A program made the position numbers and the translations under genes. Positions 44,991 through 60,480 of a stretch of DNA of 64,000 nucleotides are shown piece by piece. The stretch comes from Medicago truncatula (lineage: Eukaryota; Streptophyta; Magnoliopsida; Fabales; Fabaceae), in the NCBI RefSeq assembly GCF_003473485.1, contig NC_053046.1, positions 43,299,832 through 43,363,831 on the forward strand, written 5' to 3'. The stretch's first letter is position 1; the number at the start of each line of letters is the position of its first letter. Under the pieces are notes generated by a model, which was not told the DNA's origin, searched no databases, and saw nothing but the letters and a program-made list of their open reading frames with translations.

Positions 44991-46735
44991 AAATACATCA
45001 TATTTAAAAATAAATAAAAACAATCTGCTATTTATTTAATTTTTAAAGGAGCCTGCAATTTATTTTTATTTTTTTAAGGGAGGAGTCTGTTATTTATTAT
45101 AAACTACTTTTTTGAGGTTCATAAAATTGTATATTCTATAAAAGTTTAAAATACTTTTCTTTTATTAATATTTTATAGACTATTTTTTTACCCCTGCTAC
45201 AAAAAGTATCTAGGTCAGCCAATCCAAATGCAAAATGAGGTTTGAAAACTTTGTTTTTAGTTATCAACAATTTAATAGATTATTTTTTGTATTGTCCATT
45301 TCCTGTAGTTGCTTAGTAATATGAACAATTTTGCTTTTATATCTGCAAGCCCTACTTTATCCTACATTAATTATCTGATATTGACTTATAACTCAACTTG
45401 TTGATCCCCACAAGTTAACTTTGCTAGAAGGTTACTTGGATATCGGCTGATAAAAATACAGTTTGTTAGTCCAAGTTATGATTATTTGAAAAATAGAAAC
45501 CGATATTATGCTTGCCAAACTTATTTTATAAGTCATGTTAACTCTATAAAAATTATTAATCAGTGCCTAAAAACAATTAATCAGAACAAAACAAGTCGTT
45601 AATTTAGTCTCATCTGATTTTATTAATTATGATAAATAAAGGTGGGGATGTGTAAACTTAGGTGACGCCACACCTATAAGGTTATATAGTTACGGAACTT
45701 ACAAGCACACAAGGAGTGTATATGTAAGTAACCTTATTCTTAATTAAACACAACTTTACTCTAACAAATTTTCTTTAATTAGACAAGAAAATCATAACAG
45801 ATTATAAAATTAAGCTACGTAAACTACATTTTTTGGAGTGGTATGGTGTGGCTAATATGTATAGAAGATATGGCAATCATTTCATATAGACGCATGGAGA
45901 GTCGCACCATCCCAATATTACATGAACTACTATAGGATTAGGTGGCCAACCTTTTACTATATAATTCAAACAAAAAAAATTATTTGTACCCGTCATAATT
46001 CAAATAGTTATATTATATAGTTTATAAATTACATGGTTTATCAAAAAATACAAATAGCAAAAGCGCATATTTAATCATAAAGTTTGACCAATTTTACTTC
46101 GTATTTCTCTTAATCAAGCTTTATATTTAAATACTATGATCCATTTTAAATTATTATCCCGTGAACCACGTTATAGGAAGCTTGAAGCTTCGTCCTGCTC
46201 GAACGACTTGTCCACTTCTCAGTAAAGTATGAGACGTATCCAAAATTTACTTATCATTTAGTGTAAATTTTTATTTTTGTTGGGCATGATATAAATAGAC
46301 TCCTATAAAATACTAAAGTCTTATCCACTTGAATTCAAAGAGAGATCAACTTTACTTTATTTTCATATCACCCAAAACAAAACAAAAAATCTTTGAAACT
46401 TTTCTAATTTTATAGTATTAACTACATAAACAAAAAGTGACCAAATTGAAATCCAACTTCTTCCTAAGTTGAGCTTCATATAAAAAATATGATCAAAAAG
46501 AAGTTGGCCAACGGTTAACTTCCCTCCAAACCAAACCTTGTGATTCACTTTGAATCAAAGCAAAGTTTCATAAGTTGATTCTTTGTCACCTTCTGAGTCA
46601 CAAACTTCACCTTCCTTGACATATCCTTCACACCCTTCTTCCCTTTTTCCTCTTCCTATAAACACTTCCTCTTTTGTTCATGAATTGGAAAGTTTTTTTT
46701 TAGCTTGATATAATTTCAAAAGAGAAAAAAATTCA
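44991..46735. other. Intergenic, upstream of the RING-H2 gene
   Basis: AT-rich with no gene recognised. Bases 46560-46735 are CT-rich ('cacccttcttccctttttcctcttcc'-like), as is common in plant promoters and leaders, and likely hold the start of transcription of the next gene. Confidence 0.5.
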
Positions 46736-48728
46736 ATGAATTCTAGGTGTTTGTTGAACTCTAACAGCATAGTTCAATCTTCTTCAAATTCTGAAACAAG
46801 AGAAGAAAGAGTAGTTAGTTCTAGAAATAGGCCTCAACATGCTTCGTCGCCTTCGTTTTCGGTTAGGATGGCTATGAGAATATCTAGATCAAGATGGTTT
46901 ACCTTGTTAAGAAGAGTTTTCCATTATCAAAATGGATCAAGGTCTAACCTTGGCTCTAATCCTTTCAATTCTAGCACATGGTTGATGATGGAATTTATTG
47001 CTTTGATTATCCAAATAATCATTTCAACTTTCACTTTGGTTATTTCAAAGAGGGAGAAACCTGTTTGGCCTATGAGGATTTGGATATCTGGTTATGATAT
47101 TGGATGTGTTCTTAATTTGCTTACCGTGTACGGTCGATACCGACAAATTTATCTGATTCAAGGAGATGCTCTAAGCCTTTCTGATATTGAACAGCAGAGA
47201 AATAGTGGAGAAACAAGGTAATCCTATTCCCTTTCAATCTTCAAGAATTTCCTTTAGTCAATTTTGTTATTAGTAATTACAAATAAGTAATCACCTATAT
47301 AAGGTATTAATTAATCTTCTGAGTATGGTTATAAATTATAATGGGCTAGAAAAGATTGACACCATTCATATTTTTGGTTTGTGAACTTTTAAAAAGAAGA
47401 AAATTTGTGCACCTTGAATTGACTATGATATTTAGACAAGACCAATTGAATTGCTAAAGATAGAAAAATACTAAGTATCAAGTAATTATAAAGGTATTGT
47501 AATTTATCTCATAAATAGAGCTTGGAAGATCAAATACTCTAGCATACCTTTTCTATTCTTATCTGTTCAAGGAGTTTACTTTTGTGACAGACAAGAATCT
47601 TGTGCTTGCAATCTTTCCAATCTAATTTAGAATAAATCATGTGAAAAATGAAAAGCCTAAGATGGAAGTATTACCAACTTTTTCTTTTGAAAAGTTAGTG
47701 CCAACAAAAGAAACATTAATACTTGGCACCAAATTGGGATTAAAAAATAAATTGTGAAACCTGTTTGTGTGTTACAAGTTAAATTAGAGAACAAGTTATA
47801 TTTATAGTTGTGCAATTGTGTTAGAACAGCGAACACACGATATTTGATCATGCACGGACCACACGTGTGACATATCCATGTATAATTAAACTACGAGTCA
47901 AACCCAACAAATTGTTTCTAGGGTGAAATTTGAAAATTAATGTTAATTTGGACTATACGATGTCAGTGTATACAGGATGTCACACTTGATGAACAAATGC
48001 AGGACATCACTGGAGTTTTTCTTTGCCATATGGTTTGTGATGGGAAATGTTTGGGTTTTCGACTCGCGATTTGGTTCATTTCAACAAGCTCCAAAACTTC
48101 ATGTCCTATGTATCACCTTGCTTACTTGGAATGCAATCTGCTACTCTTTCCCTTTCCTACTTTTTCTACTGTTATGTTGTTGTGTGCCACTGATTAGTAC
48201 CCTCCTTGGTTACAACATGAACATAGCCTCTTCTAATAAAGGAGCATCTGATGAACAAATTTCACAACTTCCAAGTTGGAGACATAAAGAACCTCATGCT
48301 ACCAAGTTAGAACTTGGCAATGACTCTGAAAGCATTGAAAAATTCATCAATGAAGATCCGGTAAGTAACTAACTCACAATGTAAACAAGTTTTACACAAA
48401 ATATTTGATCATATTTCATCCTATCATATCATAATATTTTCTACAAAATAACTATAGAATGAGGGATGCTACTAAAAAATTCAAATGAGACAAAAATAGA
48501 AACATTATTTTATTTCCTACAATTTGGGATCTATTGATTATTGAATTAAATAAGTTTGGCATGTTGTGATGTGGTTGACAGGAATGTTGCATTTGTTTAG
48601 CAAAGTACAAAGATAAAGAAGAAGTTAGACAATTACCATGTTCTCATGTGTTCCACCTAGAATGTGTGGACCAATGGCTAAAAATTATATCATGCTGCCC
48701 ACTTTGCAAACAAGGATTAGAAAGATAG
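46736..48728 (+). CDS. RING-H2 membrane E3 ubiquitin ligase
   Basis: A multi-pass membrane protein with a cytosolic RING that should recruit an E2 enzyme and ubiquitinate unknown targets. Three exons: 46736-47217, 47976-48360, 48582-48728. GT-AG and in phase, 337 residues. A Ser-rich basic amino end is followed by hydrophobic segments: WLMMEFIALIIQIIISTFTL, IWISGYDIGCVLNLLTVY, LEFFFAIWFVMGNVWVF, and a long one around WNAICYSFPFLLFLLLCCCV. The RING-H2 is complete: C291-x2-C294, C309-x-H311-x2-H314-x2-C317, C328-x2-C331, with DQWL before the last pair. It ends six residues later. It resembles the At1g12760/At1g63170/At4g11680 group of Arabidopsis ligases. I chose the first ATG of the open frame; the next Met codons also keep all domains. 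Confidence 0.92.
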
Positions 48729-51700
48729 AAGAAGTAGCTGAGACAACAATCAATCATACTCACATGACTAAATTGATTTGGTCATATACTCATATATCTG
48801 TATACTCTTGATATTGTCAAGATTTTTTTTCTCATTTTAAATTTTGGTCTAGTATACTTAACATGGTTACTTGAGTGAGTTTGTATATGTACAGAATAGC
48901 TCACCAGTAACCAAAAATACCTACCTAACAAGTGCTTAACTTTTCAAATAATGCCTAAGCATTATTTTTTTCACTGTATTTGAATATTGTGGGATAAGAT
49001 TTCTGTATTGGAAAAATGAAGTAAATATTATATTTGTAACCTCAATAATAAATTTTGTACTATTTGGTACTCTTTTGGTTTTTAATTTTGACCAATTATT
49101 TTCACATTACATTGCTCTGAGACATGTTTTACTTTAATTTGAATAAACTTATAAAAGTAGATTATCATTGTCATACTTCTTTTTTTGTGAAGCCATTGTC
49201 ATATATACTTGTATAGTATAATGACAATGATGATAAAGTTAACAAGGTCGGTTTGGGCTTGTGCAAATTTTTATATAAATCTCATTTAGAATTTATTTAT
49301 TTGCTAAAGTAAAACCAACATAGGGAGGGTTTAGCTTGTCAAGGGAAAATTTCTATAGGAATAGGGTTGGCCTGTCTAATTATAGATAATAATAAAAAAA
49401 AGGTCTAGTATTATAGTGATATTTTTGCATTAATTTTTGTTTATTTAAAAAAATACATTTAATGTTCAAATCTCATTTACATAATTAATTGGTGTGGCTC
49501 GGTTGGTTAAGCAACGCTGAGCTTGTGAAGAGGACTAAAATTCAACCTACATGTAACATGTATTTTAAAAAGTGGTAAAGATCTTCAATCCACAATCGAA
49601 GCATCCGAACAAAGATTAATCACATAGCTAATTTAAAAGACCGAAGATTGTGAGAATACTTACTTTGTCAAGCCAAGAGTGCCAAAGACCTTGATTAAAG
49701 TGGTTTCCTAAAAAAAAATCTCATTTATTTTTATTGAAAAACAAATTGGCTTGTATAGTTGTATGCCTAGATAGCCTCCCCTATTAGTCACTTTCCAACT
49801 CCTGGACTTTTGGTGCAATGACCTATCCATTATAATTATTAAGGTATCTTATTTAAAATTAAGCTACTCTAAAGAAGAAAAACTATATATCAGAAATGGT
49901 CCCCCAATCAGTTCACTAACAACTTTTATTTCTTTTGTTCATCATCAACTTCATACTGCATTGTAGGTCATAGGTTAGTTGGAAAATATTTGTTTCTTTT
50001 TGTATTTTTCCAATTTATATATTTATATATAAGGGCAAATATTACCTAACTTATTTATTTCTTATTTTTAAACTTCTCCAACAGAAGAAAACTTACAACA
50101 TTCCTCCAAAAAAAAAAAAACTTGCAACAATTTAACCGAAAATATAATGAGAAAATAAATCCTAAAAGATCAAATCAAATATCATTTGTACCCAAAAAAA
50201 GATTAAATGTTATAAATTATGTGCTTAATAATTTTCTTATTTGTTTCCTCTCAGAAAAAATTGAATGTTTTATTAACATAATATATGAAATATCTTAACA
50301 TCAAAAGGAAATAAAATACTGAATGAAATTTATAAAATTTTATAAGATGTACATGTTTAAAAAGAAAGAGAGAAAAGTACGTGCTTTTAAATAATGAGAA
50401 CCAAATATCTGCTGTTATGTTGCATATGTTTTGTGTTGTTTCTTCTACTATATGTAATGCACCTGTTACTAGCATCGTCAAGATGCAAATATATATCATA
50501 CATAACTCGAGAACGTTTGGATCAGATTATTCGAGTCTTTTTTAATTTAATTAAATGTCATAAAATCGAATTCAAATGAAAGAACATGAAGCATTAAAAC
50601 TCTTAAACCTCTTGAAGAAGAGTTTTGTTGTAGATGTGATTCTATCAAGATCAATTATTGAGTGTGGATGATAATAAACAAACAAGAAGGCTTACACAAT
50701 GAAAATTGTTAGACCCTTCATACAAGTTGTAGCTTCTGATTAACTATTTTTATACGTAAAATTTAATTGTATCATAACTCTTGATCAACACTTTTAAACA
50801 AAGTGAGTAATAATTTTGCTCATTCTCGTCAAATAGTCGAGTGTGAGTTATCTCATGCATGTGTATTTTTAATGTGAGTTAACTCAAATAAATGTATTTT
50901 TCAACGTGAGTTAACAATGGAAATGAGCAAAAATAGATGAGAGAAAAGCAATCTCTAAATTCTACTAACAAATTTCTAGAAAAATATGATATGCCCAGGC
51001 CCACGCCCACGTAGACTTCGACATGCATTTGCCCCTTATTATATGGTAACTAAATCATAATTATAACACATTTTAATTTCTTTACACCTTTTGAACACAC
51101 ACATTTTAACTTCTTTTCACCTTTTGAATACTCCCCCATCCGATAATAACTGAGTTTTTCATTCATTTCATACATATTAAAAAAAGTGTATAAGTGAAAG
51201 AGAAAAAAATGAGTTTTGAGTGTGTTCTTAAGTATTGGTCATTTTCCATTATCATAAATGCAAAGTAAAATATGTTGAATTGAGAAAGATGAAAGTAATA
51301 TTAATTAGAGTTATGATTGAAAAAAGCAATAAATATGGCATTGAAAAGTGAAATGAGTCAATTTTTGTAGGACTTTTTTTTTTTACAAATGACACAGTTA
51401 TTTTTTAAAATTTAATGCTATGTTATTATTTTATTTGACTATCCCGTGAACTTAGCTCAGTTTGTAGGGATATTGCATATTATATACAAGGTCGGGGTTC
51501 GAACCCCGAACACTCCACAATAAATTGTATGAATTTTAGCCACTAGGGTAATTGACCAAAAAAAATATTATTTGACCAAAAAAATATTTAAATTTTTTTT
51601 TTTGACAAAATATTTTAAATTTATTATTTTTCAGTAAAACATTAAATCCAGTCAAAAGAAAAATTAAATTATATAGTATATAATATACAAAAAAAAAAAA

Positions 51701-51839
51701 AAAAAAAAAAAAAACTGAAAAATGAAACAAAATTTGTAGAGAATATTTGTCAAAAATAACAATAAATTCATAATGATATGATATGTTATATGTGTCAGCA
51801 TTGATTTCATTCCAAGTTGCATAGTACTCCATCTGTCAT
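48729..51839. other. Intergenic, repeat debris only
   Basis: A worn tRNA-derived unit may lie at about 49493-49560 ('ggctcggttggttaagcaac'). A clearer one is at 51444-51522, followed by a long poly-A run near 51690-51714. Open frames here are short and Phe/Lys-rich, as AT-rich sequence gives by chance. No gene recognised. Confidence 0.5.
51444..51522 (+). repeat. tRNA-derived repeat (A-box and B-box)
   Basis: 'cgtgaacttagctcagtttg' carries an A-box, and 'ggtcggggttcgaaccccga' carries a perfect B-box in an 8-bp palindromic setting. A run 'cactccaca' follows. No tRNA cloverleaf fits, so I take it as a SINE-like or tRNA-derived dispersed repeat. Confidence 0.65.
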
Positions 51840-53015
51840 CACATCATCATTCATCATCATCTTCGTTCTTCACACACTCTCGATTCGATTCGATTCGATT
51901 TCATTCGCCTGCAACCACCGTCACAACAACCCTTCTTCACCACTATTTCCCTAAGCTTTTCTAAAAATCTCTTTTTTCTCACTGATCCTTTAACTTCAAG
52001 GTAAGTTTTTTCACCATACCCACTTTTTATTTTCCTCAAAAATCTTATAATTGAGCATGATTATCGTTAATTCTGATCTGGGGTTGTTGAATTTTGCTTA
52101 AATGTCATGTCTTTTTTGTTTCTTCGTGTTTATTTATGTCTGTTTTGGATAGATCGATGAATTTTCTATGCATGTGGATTGGTGTGTGAATTGGGTTGAA
52201 TTCAGAATCTAACAACCTTGAATGTTTTCAAATTTTGAATCTTTTGAATATTGGGGTATTGAATTCATTATCTTTGAATGGTTTTAACGCGATTCTGAGA
52301 TGTTTTCTAGGTGATGCTGAATGTTTGATCATGGATCTTAGGTGCTAGAGAGAGATTGAATTGTTTGTTGTGGTTATATGAATAATTAGGTATCAATTTT
52401 TTAGTGAATTGGTTAAACTACTTCACTACAACGAGTAATTAAGTGAGGTTATTTGTTTGTTGTATTAAGGTTTTGTTATGAATTTGGCCAAACTTAGGAA
52501 TCATTGATGGGAATAACGCGATACATAATTTGTTGTGTTTGATTTTTGAGTGCTTTTAGTTTGATGTAATATGTTTGGAATTACAGTAAGTTTGACAAAA
52601 TCATAGTGGCACTGTGATTTTGTGGAAGCTCCATGGTGTAGTTTTTGATTGATTTAACCACGAATTTAAACATGCAGTAAGTAAATTGCAGTTAAGTTCT
52701 GATGCTGGTTAGAGCATGGCATTTGTTCATTTGTATTTCCGTTTTGATTATTTTACGTTCTTTGTTTCTTTAGTAGACTGTGATTGATATTTTACTTCAG
52801 TTCTATAATTAGACTCTTTTGTTGATGGTGCCTTCAAATTTTGCAGATCTTAGCATTTGGGAGTTGGCCAACTGAAATTGGAAATGGTTAAAAGGTTTAG
52901 TTGCTAACCGCCTGCTAAAGATGACTTTATGAGGAATTAACTAAATTATATATCTAATTGATTTGTTTTCTGGAACAGTTATGGAGGATTTTGATTTTGA
53001 GGTACAAGAGATATC
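51840..53015 (+). promoter_or_regulatory. 5' leader and leader intron of the CBL gene
   Basis: A CT-rich leader exon ends at 52000 (cttcaag|gtaag). An acceptor 'ttgcag' ends at 52846, so an intron of about 0.85 kb probably lies in the untranslated region, as is common for this family. A second acceptor 'ggaacag' near 52979 may define the coding exon. An ATG at 52981 opens a 16-codon upstream frame that stops at 53031, overlapping the main start out of frame. Confidence 0.6.
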
Positions 53016-55343
<2,328 letters not shown>

Positions 55344-56389
55344 AGGTCAAATATTATTTACTTGATCATGTTGCATATGGTTTCATTTGTGTAAGAAAGG
55401 ATATTGCAGAGAGATTTACTTGCCATGCGTTGGTTATATTTCTTCGAAGATATTTGTTTTTGTAGTTAAACCTTGTCGAAATACATTTGATTTATTGCTT
55501 CGTTATTTTTTTTTTTGCCAAAATTTAATTTATGGCTTGAAAACATACAAAGATCCTTATTGTTCCTATTCGGTGTTGTTCTGGACTATATTTCCATTCC
55601 TTTTGATCCAAGGATTCTGTAAAGCGATGTGGATACTCGAATGACAAGCTTTAATAAGACACTCATTTTAACTTGGGTTCAAGTTTGAAATTCTGTAATT
55701 AGTTTTACATGCAGATTTTTTTTTTTTGTTTTTTCGGTACAATTACGTGCAGATTAATTTTTTATAATCTTGATCGTTATCTGACATTGCATGAAGTTTG
55801 CCTTAATTTTTTGTTCATTAATTAAAAGAAACTTATACAAAATTATACATGTAAGATATATAACTTGAGTTCTTTTTCCAGGAACATTGTTTTTCTTTAA
55901 AAACACAGCCACTGGCCAAAAATAGCATGGTTTATGTTGGTGGGTTTTTCTTTTGTTGCAAAGCTAATGAAAGTAACCTTGTAATTTGATTGTTAAGACT
56001 TAATACAAGGTTTTGTCGGAAAAAAAAGACTTAATACAAGGTCGTACTGTAATGTTTTAAAATAGAGTCAAACTTGGTTATACTTTAATTCAACATCAGC
56101 CACCGATTTGAAAACCGAATTTGTTGGGCACCAAACTTTTGTAATCAAAATAAACTTCTATTATCCTCTTTTGCCTCTTGAGAAGATTTCCTTCAATACA
56201 CACATTAATGCTTTGACAATATTACTTTCCTCGTCACAGACACATTCCTATGCCTTATTTTCTGCCATGAGCAAAAGTCGTCGTTGCATCAACTTTGCAT
56301 TTTAATTCACGTACTCTAGAATTTTTTTTCCAAATCAGTACTATCTGTGCTCGAGGTGACCGAGCGAGCTCCCATTGTCACAAACTCTG
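55344..56389. other. 3' flank of the CBL gene and intergenic sequence
   Basis: Untranslated trailer followed by AT-rich sequence. A 'acttaatacaaggt' phrase is doubled near 55999 and 56029. No gene recognised. Confidence 0.5.
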
Positions 56390-56790
56390 ATAATTTTATA
56401 CTTCCAAATGCACCATAGTTGCATAGCAAAGACAAGCTGGAAAAACAGATCCTTGAAGTCTTCCACATTCGTAACTGTGTTCCATTACAGGCCATAGTGC
56501 AGCATCGGTCCAGACCTCAACTGCACGATTGCACCTAAAGAAAAGATGGCATTCGTTCTCATACGTCATAAGCTTGCTCAAAAATGTACACAAATTACGC
56601 CACACTACATGTTTCTAGCCCTCATAAGCAACAACTTCCCCTTTTGTGGAACACTCAGCTTCCAGAATAACAGTCAGTATTTCTCAAGTCCTTTAAAACA
56701 CTTGAGTCATCAAACTAAGTTCTCCATGATGCCAAAATAAGCTGATTTCACCGGATAAACCCCCGTCATCAACCAAGTTCTTACAGTTTG
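56390..56790 (-). pseudogene. LINE-derived zinc-binding (zf-RVT) remnant
   Basis: On the minus strand, YENECHLFFRCNRAVEVWTDA resembles the Cys/His box (HLFFxCxxAxxVW) that follows reverse transcriptase in plant LINE polyproteins. Upstream in other frames are VYPVKSAYF and KLSVPQKGKLLLMRA, which match the usual order (GxYSVKSAY, then W..xVPPKVK..LWRA). At least two frame changes. Only about 130 codons remain; it has no reverse transcriptase. Confidence 0.65.
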
Positions 56791-57383
56791 TTGTTCACGA
56801 CATTTAAGAACTTGTTTGTTATTGTTCACAAAATCTTCGATCGTCAATCTTCATAAATAGATAAATACAAAATATTTAATAATTTTTCTTTCGTTATTTA
56901 CTTAAGACATTCTAAAAATATTTTTATAAAATAATTTTAATTTTAAAGTGCTGTCACAACCCAAGCTGTTAAAGTCATCATTATATAAAGTACAATTAAA
57001 TTAAAACCCAAAAAATAAATAACATTTCCCAATTTATAAAATAAAAAAAGTGAAGTTTGACGCTCAGAAGCATTTTTTTCGCAACAACAAAAATATTTAA
57101 TTTAGGATATAATACACCCTAAAAAAGTGTGTTTCAGGAACGAAATATCAAGTTACTACGAGCAAAGAACGCGGTAATTTTGCATCAAAAAATATATAAG
57201 TACGAACCAACAACAGTCAACAAATAACACCAGAACTTACGATAAATAAACAATAGCTACACTGGTCAAGAAAATTGCATCTAATATTGTTTAAAATCCA
57301 AAATTCAAAATTAAAGAAAAAACATGATAAAAATACTGTTTCTCAACCTCACGCCTTCCTAAACAATAGCATCTATTTCAAAA
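56791..57383. other. Intergenic and HSP90 3' flank
   Basis: AT-rich. The last 150-250 bases before 57384 are probably the 3' untranslated region of the minus-strand HSP90 gene. No gene recognised. Confidence 0.5.
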
Positions 57384-60369
57384 TTAATCGACCTCTTCCA
57401 TCTTGCTACCCTCTGCATCAGCATCAGCTTCCTCCAATGGTGGCATGTCAGCATCAGCTTCTGCTGCATCCTCATCAATGCTAAGTCCAAGCTTGAGCAT
57501 CCTGTGAATCCTGTTGCCAAAGGTGTTGGGCTCATCAAGGCTGAATCCAGAGGTAAGAAGAGCAGTCTCAAACAGCAAGAGGACAAGATCCTTCACAGAT
57601 TTGTCATTCCTATCAGCATCAGCACGTTTCCTCAGCTCCTCCATAATGGGATTCTCAGGGTTGATTTCCATTGTCTTCTTGCTTGACATGTAACCAGCCA
57701 TGCTGCTATCCCTCAAAGCCTGTGCCTTCATGATCCTCTCCATGTTGGCAGTCCAACCATACTCACCAGTCACTAGACAGCAAGGAGAGTCCACAACTCG
57801 GTCAGAAACAACCACTTTCTCAACCTTGTCGCCCAACACTTCCTTGATCACCTTGCAGAGGTTGTCAAATTTCTCCTTCTGTTCATCCATCTTTTTCTTT
57901 TCATCCTCGCTCTCATCAAGTTTCAAACCTTCCTTAGTTGCAGATACCAGCTTCTTTCCCTCAAATTCCTTGAGCTGGCCAACAGCATATTCATCTATAG
58001 CGTCAACCATGTAAATCACTTCATATCCCTTCTTCCTAAGTTTCTCAAGGAAGGGGGAATTCTCAACAGCTTTCTTGCTTTCACCGGTGATGTAGTAAAT
58101 GTCATTCTGTCCTTCCTTCATCCTGGTAACGTAGTCCTTGAGGCTGGTCATGTCATCACCACTCTTGGTGGAGTGGTACCTGAGCAAATCAGCAAGCTTT
58201 GTCTTGTTTTGAGAATCCTCATGGATACCCAGCTTCAAGTTCTTAGAGAAGGCCTCATAGAACTTGTTGTAGTCTTCCTTGTTCTCAGCAATTTCAAAGA
58301 AAAGCTCAAGGCACTTCTTCACCAAGTTCTTCCTTATGACCTTGAGAATCTTGTTCTGTTGAAGCATCTCTCTTGAAATGTTAAGTGGGAGATCTTCAGA
58401 GTCCACAATACCCTTCACAAAGCTAAGATACTCAGGCATCAACTCCTCACAGTTGTCCATGATGAAAACACGGCGGACATACAGCTTGATGTTGTTGGGC
58501 TTCTTCTTTGTGTCAAAGAGATCAAAAGGTGCTCTCTTGGGTACAAAGAGAACAGCCTTAAACTCCAACTGACCCTCAACTGAGAAGTGCTTAACAGCCA
58601 AATGCTCTTCCCAATCATTGGTGAGACTCTTGTAAAAAGCAGCATACTCATCCTTTGTAATCTCCTCGGGCTTCCTCATCCAAATAGGTTTTTGCTTGTT
58701 CACCAAAGACCATTCATTAGACACCTCCTTAATCTTTTTCTTTTTCTTCTCTTCCTTTTCTTTCTCCTCATCTACTTCCTCAACCTTACCCTCCTCTTCC
58801 TTCTTCTCTTCCTCATCCTCATCATCAGAAATCTCTTTCTCAATAGTCTTCTCAACCCAAAGAGAAATTGGATAGCTGATAAATTCAGAATGTTTCTTAA
58901 CCAAGTCCTTCAGACGGCGTTCCTCAAGATACTCAAGTTGATCCTCCTTGAGGATGAGAGTTATCTTAGTTCCCCTGCCAAGAGCTTCGCCAGTTGTGTC
59001 CCTAGTCACAGTGAATGACCCTCCAGCTTGAGACTCCCACACATACTGTTCATCATCGTTGTGCTTTGTGGTAACAATAACCTTCTCGGCAACAAGGTAG
59101 GCAGAGTAGAAACCAACACCAAACTGTCCAATCATGCTCACATCAGCACCAGCAGCTATGGCTTCCATGAATTCCTTGGTACCAGACCTAGCAATGGTAC
59201 CTAGGTTGTTCACCAAATCTGGAACAAAAATACATAGAAATATTAGTAAACAACATAAAATATCACACGACACAGTGCTGCTACATAAACCAATTTCAGG
59301 CTAAGAAAAGGGAGAAAAAAAAAGCATATTAACTTACCAGCTTTGGTCATTCCAATCCCACTATCAATGATAGTCAAAGTGTTGTTGGTCTTGTCAGGAA
59401 TAATGTGAATGAACAACTCTGGCTGAGAATCAAGCTTGCTCTTGTCGGTCAAGCCCTCAAACCGAATCTTATCCAAAGCCTACATTACAAAATTCCAGCA
59501 CATAATCAGAACAATATTCATACCCACAACAGAAAATCATCTATCACATTAATCATTCATAAAATCGAATCCTAACAATCCAAAGTAATAGTAACAATTA
59601 TACTTCTAGAAACAAGGATTTCTAGTCACAAACAACTTCAATTTGAAAATTAAAGGATCAACAAACCTTCCATTCAAAAATTAAAGAGTTGATTATGATT
59701 AACATAGATTACTTGTCACATACAACTTTCATTCAAAGACTAAAGTGCCGATTATATCAATAACATTACATAGTATATGATTAAATGAAAACATTACACA
59801 GTAACAAATAGATCACATAATCAAGGTTGTTATCAATACAAACGGGACTAATTAAAAATTTAATTTCAATTTAGGTATTTCAAGTATCACTCTAATATGA
59901 ATCAACGATAGAACAATCATCACAATTTAACTTTAAATTAAAATCAATGAAACCTAAACATGACTAACAAATCATCACTGTTAATCATAATCAACCATCA
60001 TAATCATCACTGTTAAACAACAACGGAAAAATCACAAAGATCCTAAACAACGCCACCAACCAAAACCCTAGGAGTATATAATCAATTAACATAAACCCTA
60101 AAATTGAAAAAATAATCCAATTAAAACGATAACAAAAGAAATCATCAAAATCATAATAAAATAGAACCTAAACTAGATCGAACCCTAATAAAGATAAAAA
60201 ATAAAATAAAAAAGCAAAAAAAAAAAACGAAGAGGAAGAAGCTTACATCGGAAGCGTTGCTGATGAGTTCACGAAGAAAAATCTCCTTGTTGCTGTAAAA
60301 AGTATTGATGATGAGACTAAGAAGTTGATTGATCTCAGCCTGGAAAGCGAACGTCTCTTGTTCCGCCAT
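57384..60369 (-). CDS. HSP90: Cytosolic heat shock protein 90
   Basis: An ATP-dependent dimeric chaperone that matures kinases, receptors and NLR immune proteins with co-chaperones. Three exons: 60369-60247, 59479-59338, 59218-57384. GT-AG and in phase; 699 residues, typical of plant cytosolic HSP90. The GHKL ATP site is intact: [17 protein letters not shown] (Glu34 and Asn38 region), [16 protein letters not shown] (about 80-95), and [14 protein letters not shown] (119 on). An acidic/basic linker (about 214-252) separates it from the middle domain, which has the NISREMLQ catalytic-loop segment. It ends in MEEVD, the docking site for TPR co-chaperones, and has no organelle signal, so it is cytosolic. 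The start [17 protein letters not shown] is the usual one. No break is seen. Confidence 0.97.
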
Positions 60370-60480
60370 TGCCGATCTGGTTTTTCTAGAGAGAGAAAGC
60401 GTTTGTCGTAGAGAGAGAGAGAGTGAACGAGTTTTGCAGAGTGTGAAGTGAGTGAGTTGTTATATAATAAGTGTTTGCTA
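60370..60480 (-). promoter_or_regulatory. HSP90 leader and core promoter
   Basis: The transcribed strand reads as a CT-rich leader ('ctctctctctctctacgaca'). TTATATAAC near 60460-60470 is a likely TATA box about 95 bp before the start codon. Further up, 'tctagaaaacgagaaa' (about 60485-60500) has GAA units like a heat-shock element, but they are not spaced in the perfect nGAAnnTTCn order. Confidence 0.5.

Noticed and set aside
51444-51522. Possible functional tRNA gene
   Set aside because: The A-box and B-box are present but no full cloverleaf or sensible anticodon stem can be drawn, and several related units occur in the window.
50251-51832. Short hydrophobic frames read as small membrane proteins
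   Set aside because: They are rich in Phe, Leu and Lys from poly-A/T runs and lack any other support.
57504-59018. Plus-strand open frames of 60-143 codons opposite the HSP90 coding exon
   Set aside because: They are shadows of the highly biased HSP90 codons, with Leu/Ser/Phe-rich translations and no family resemblance.
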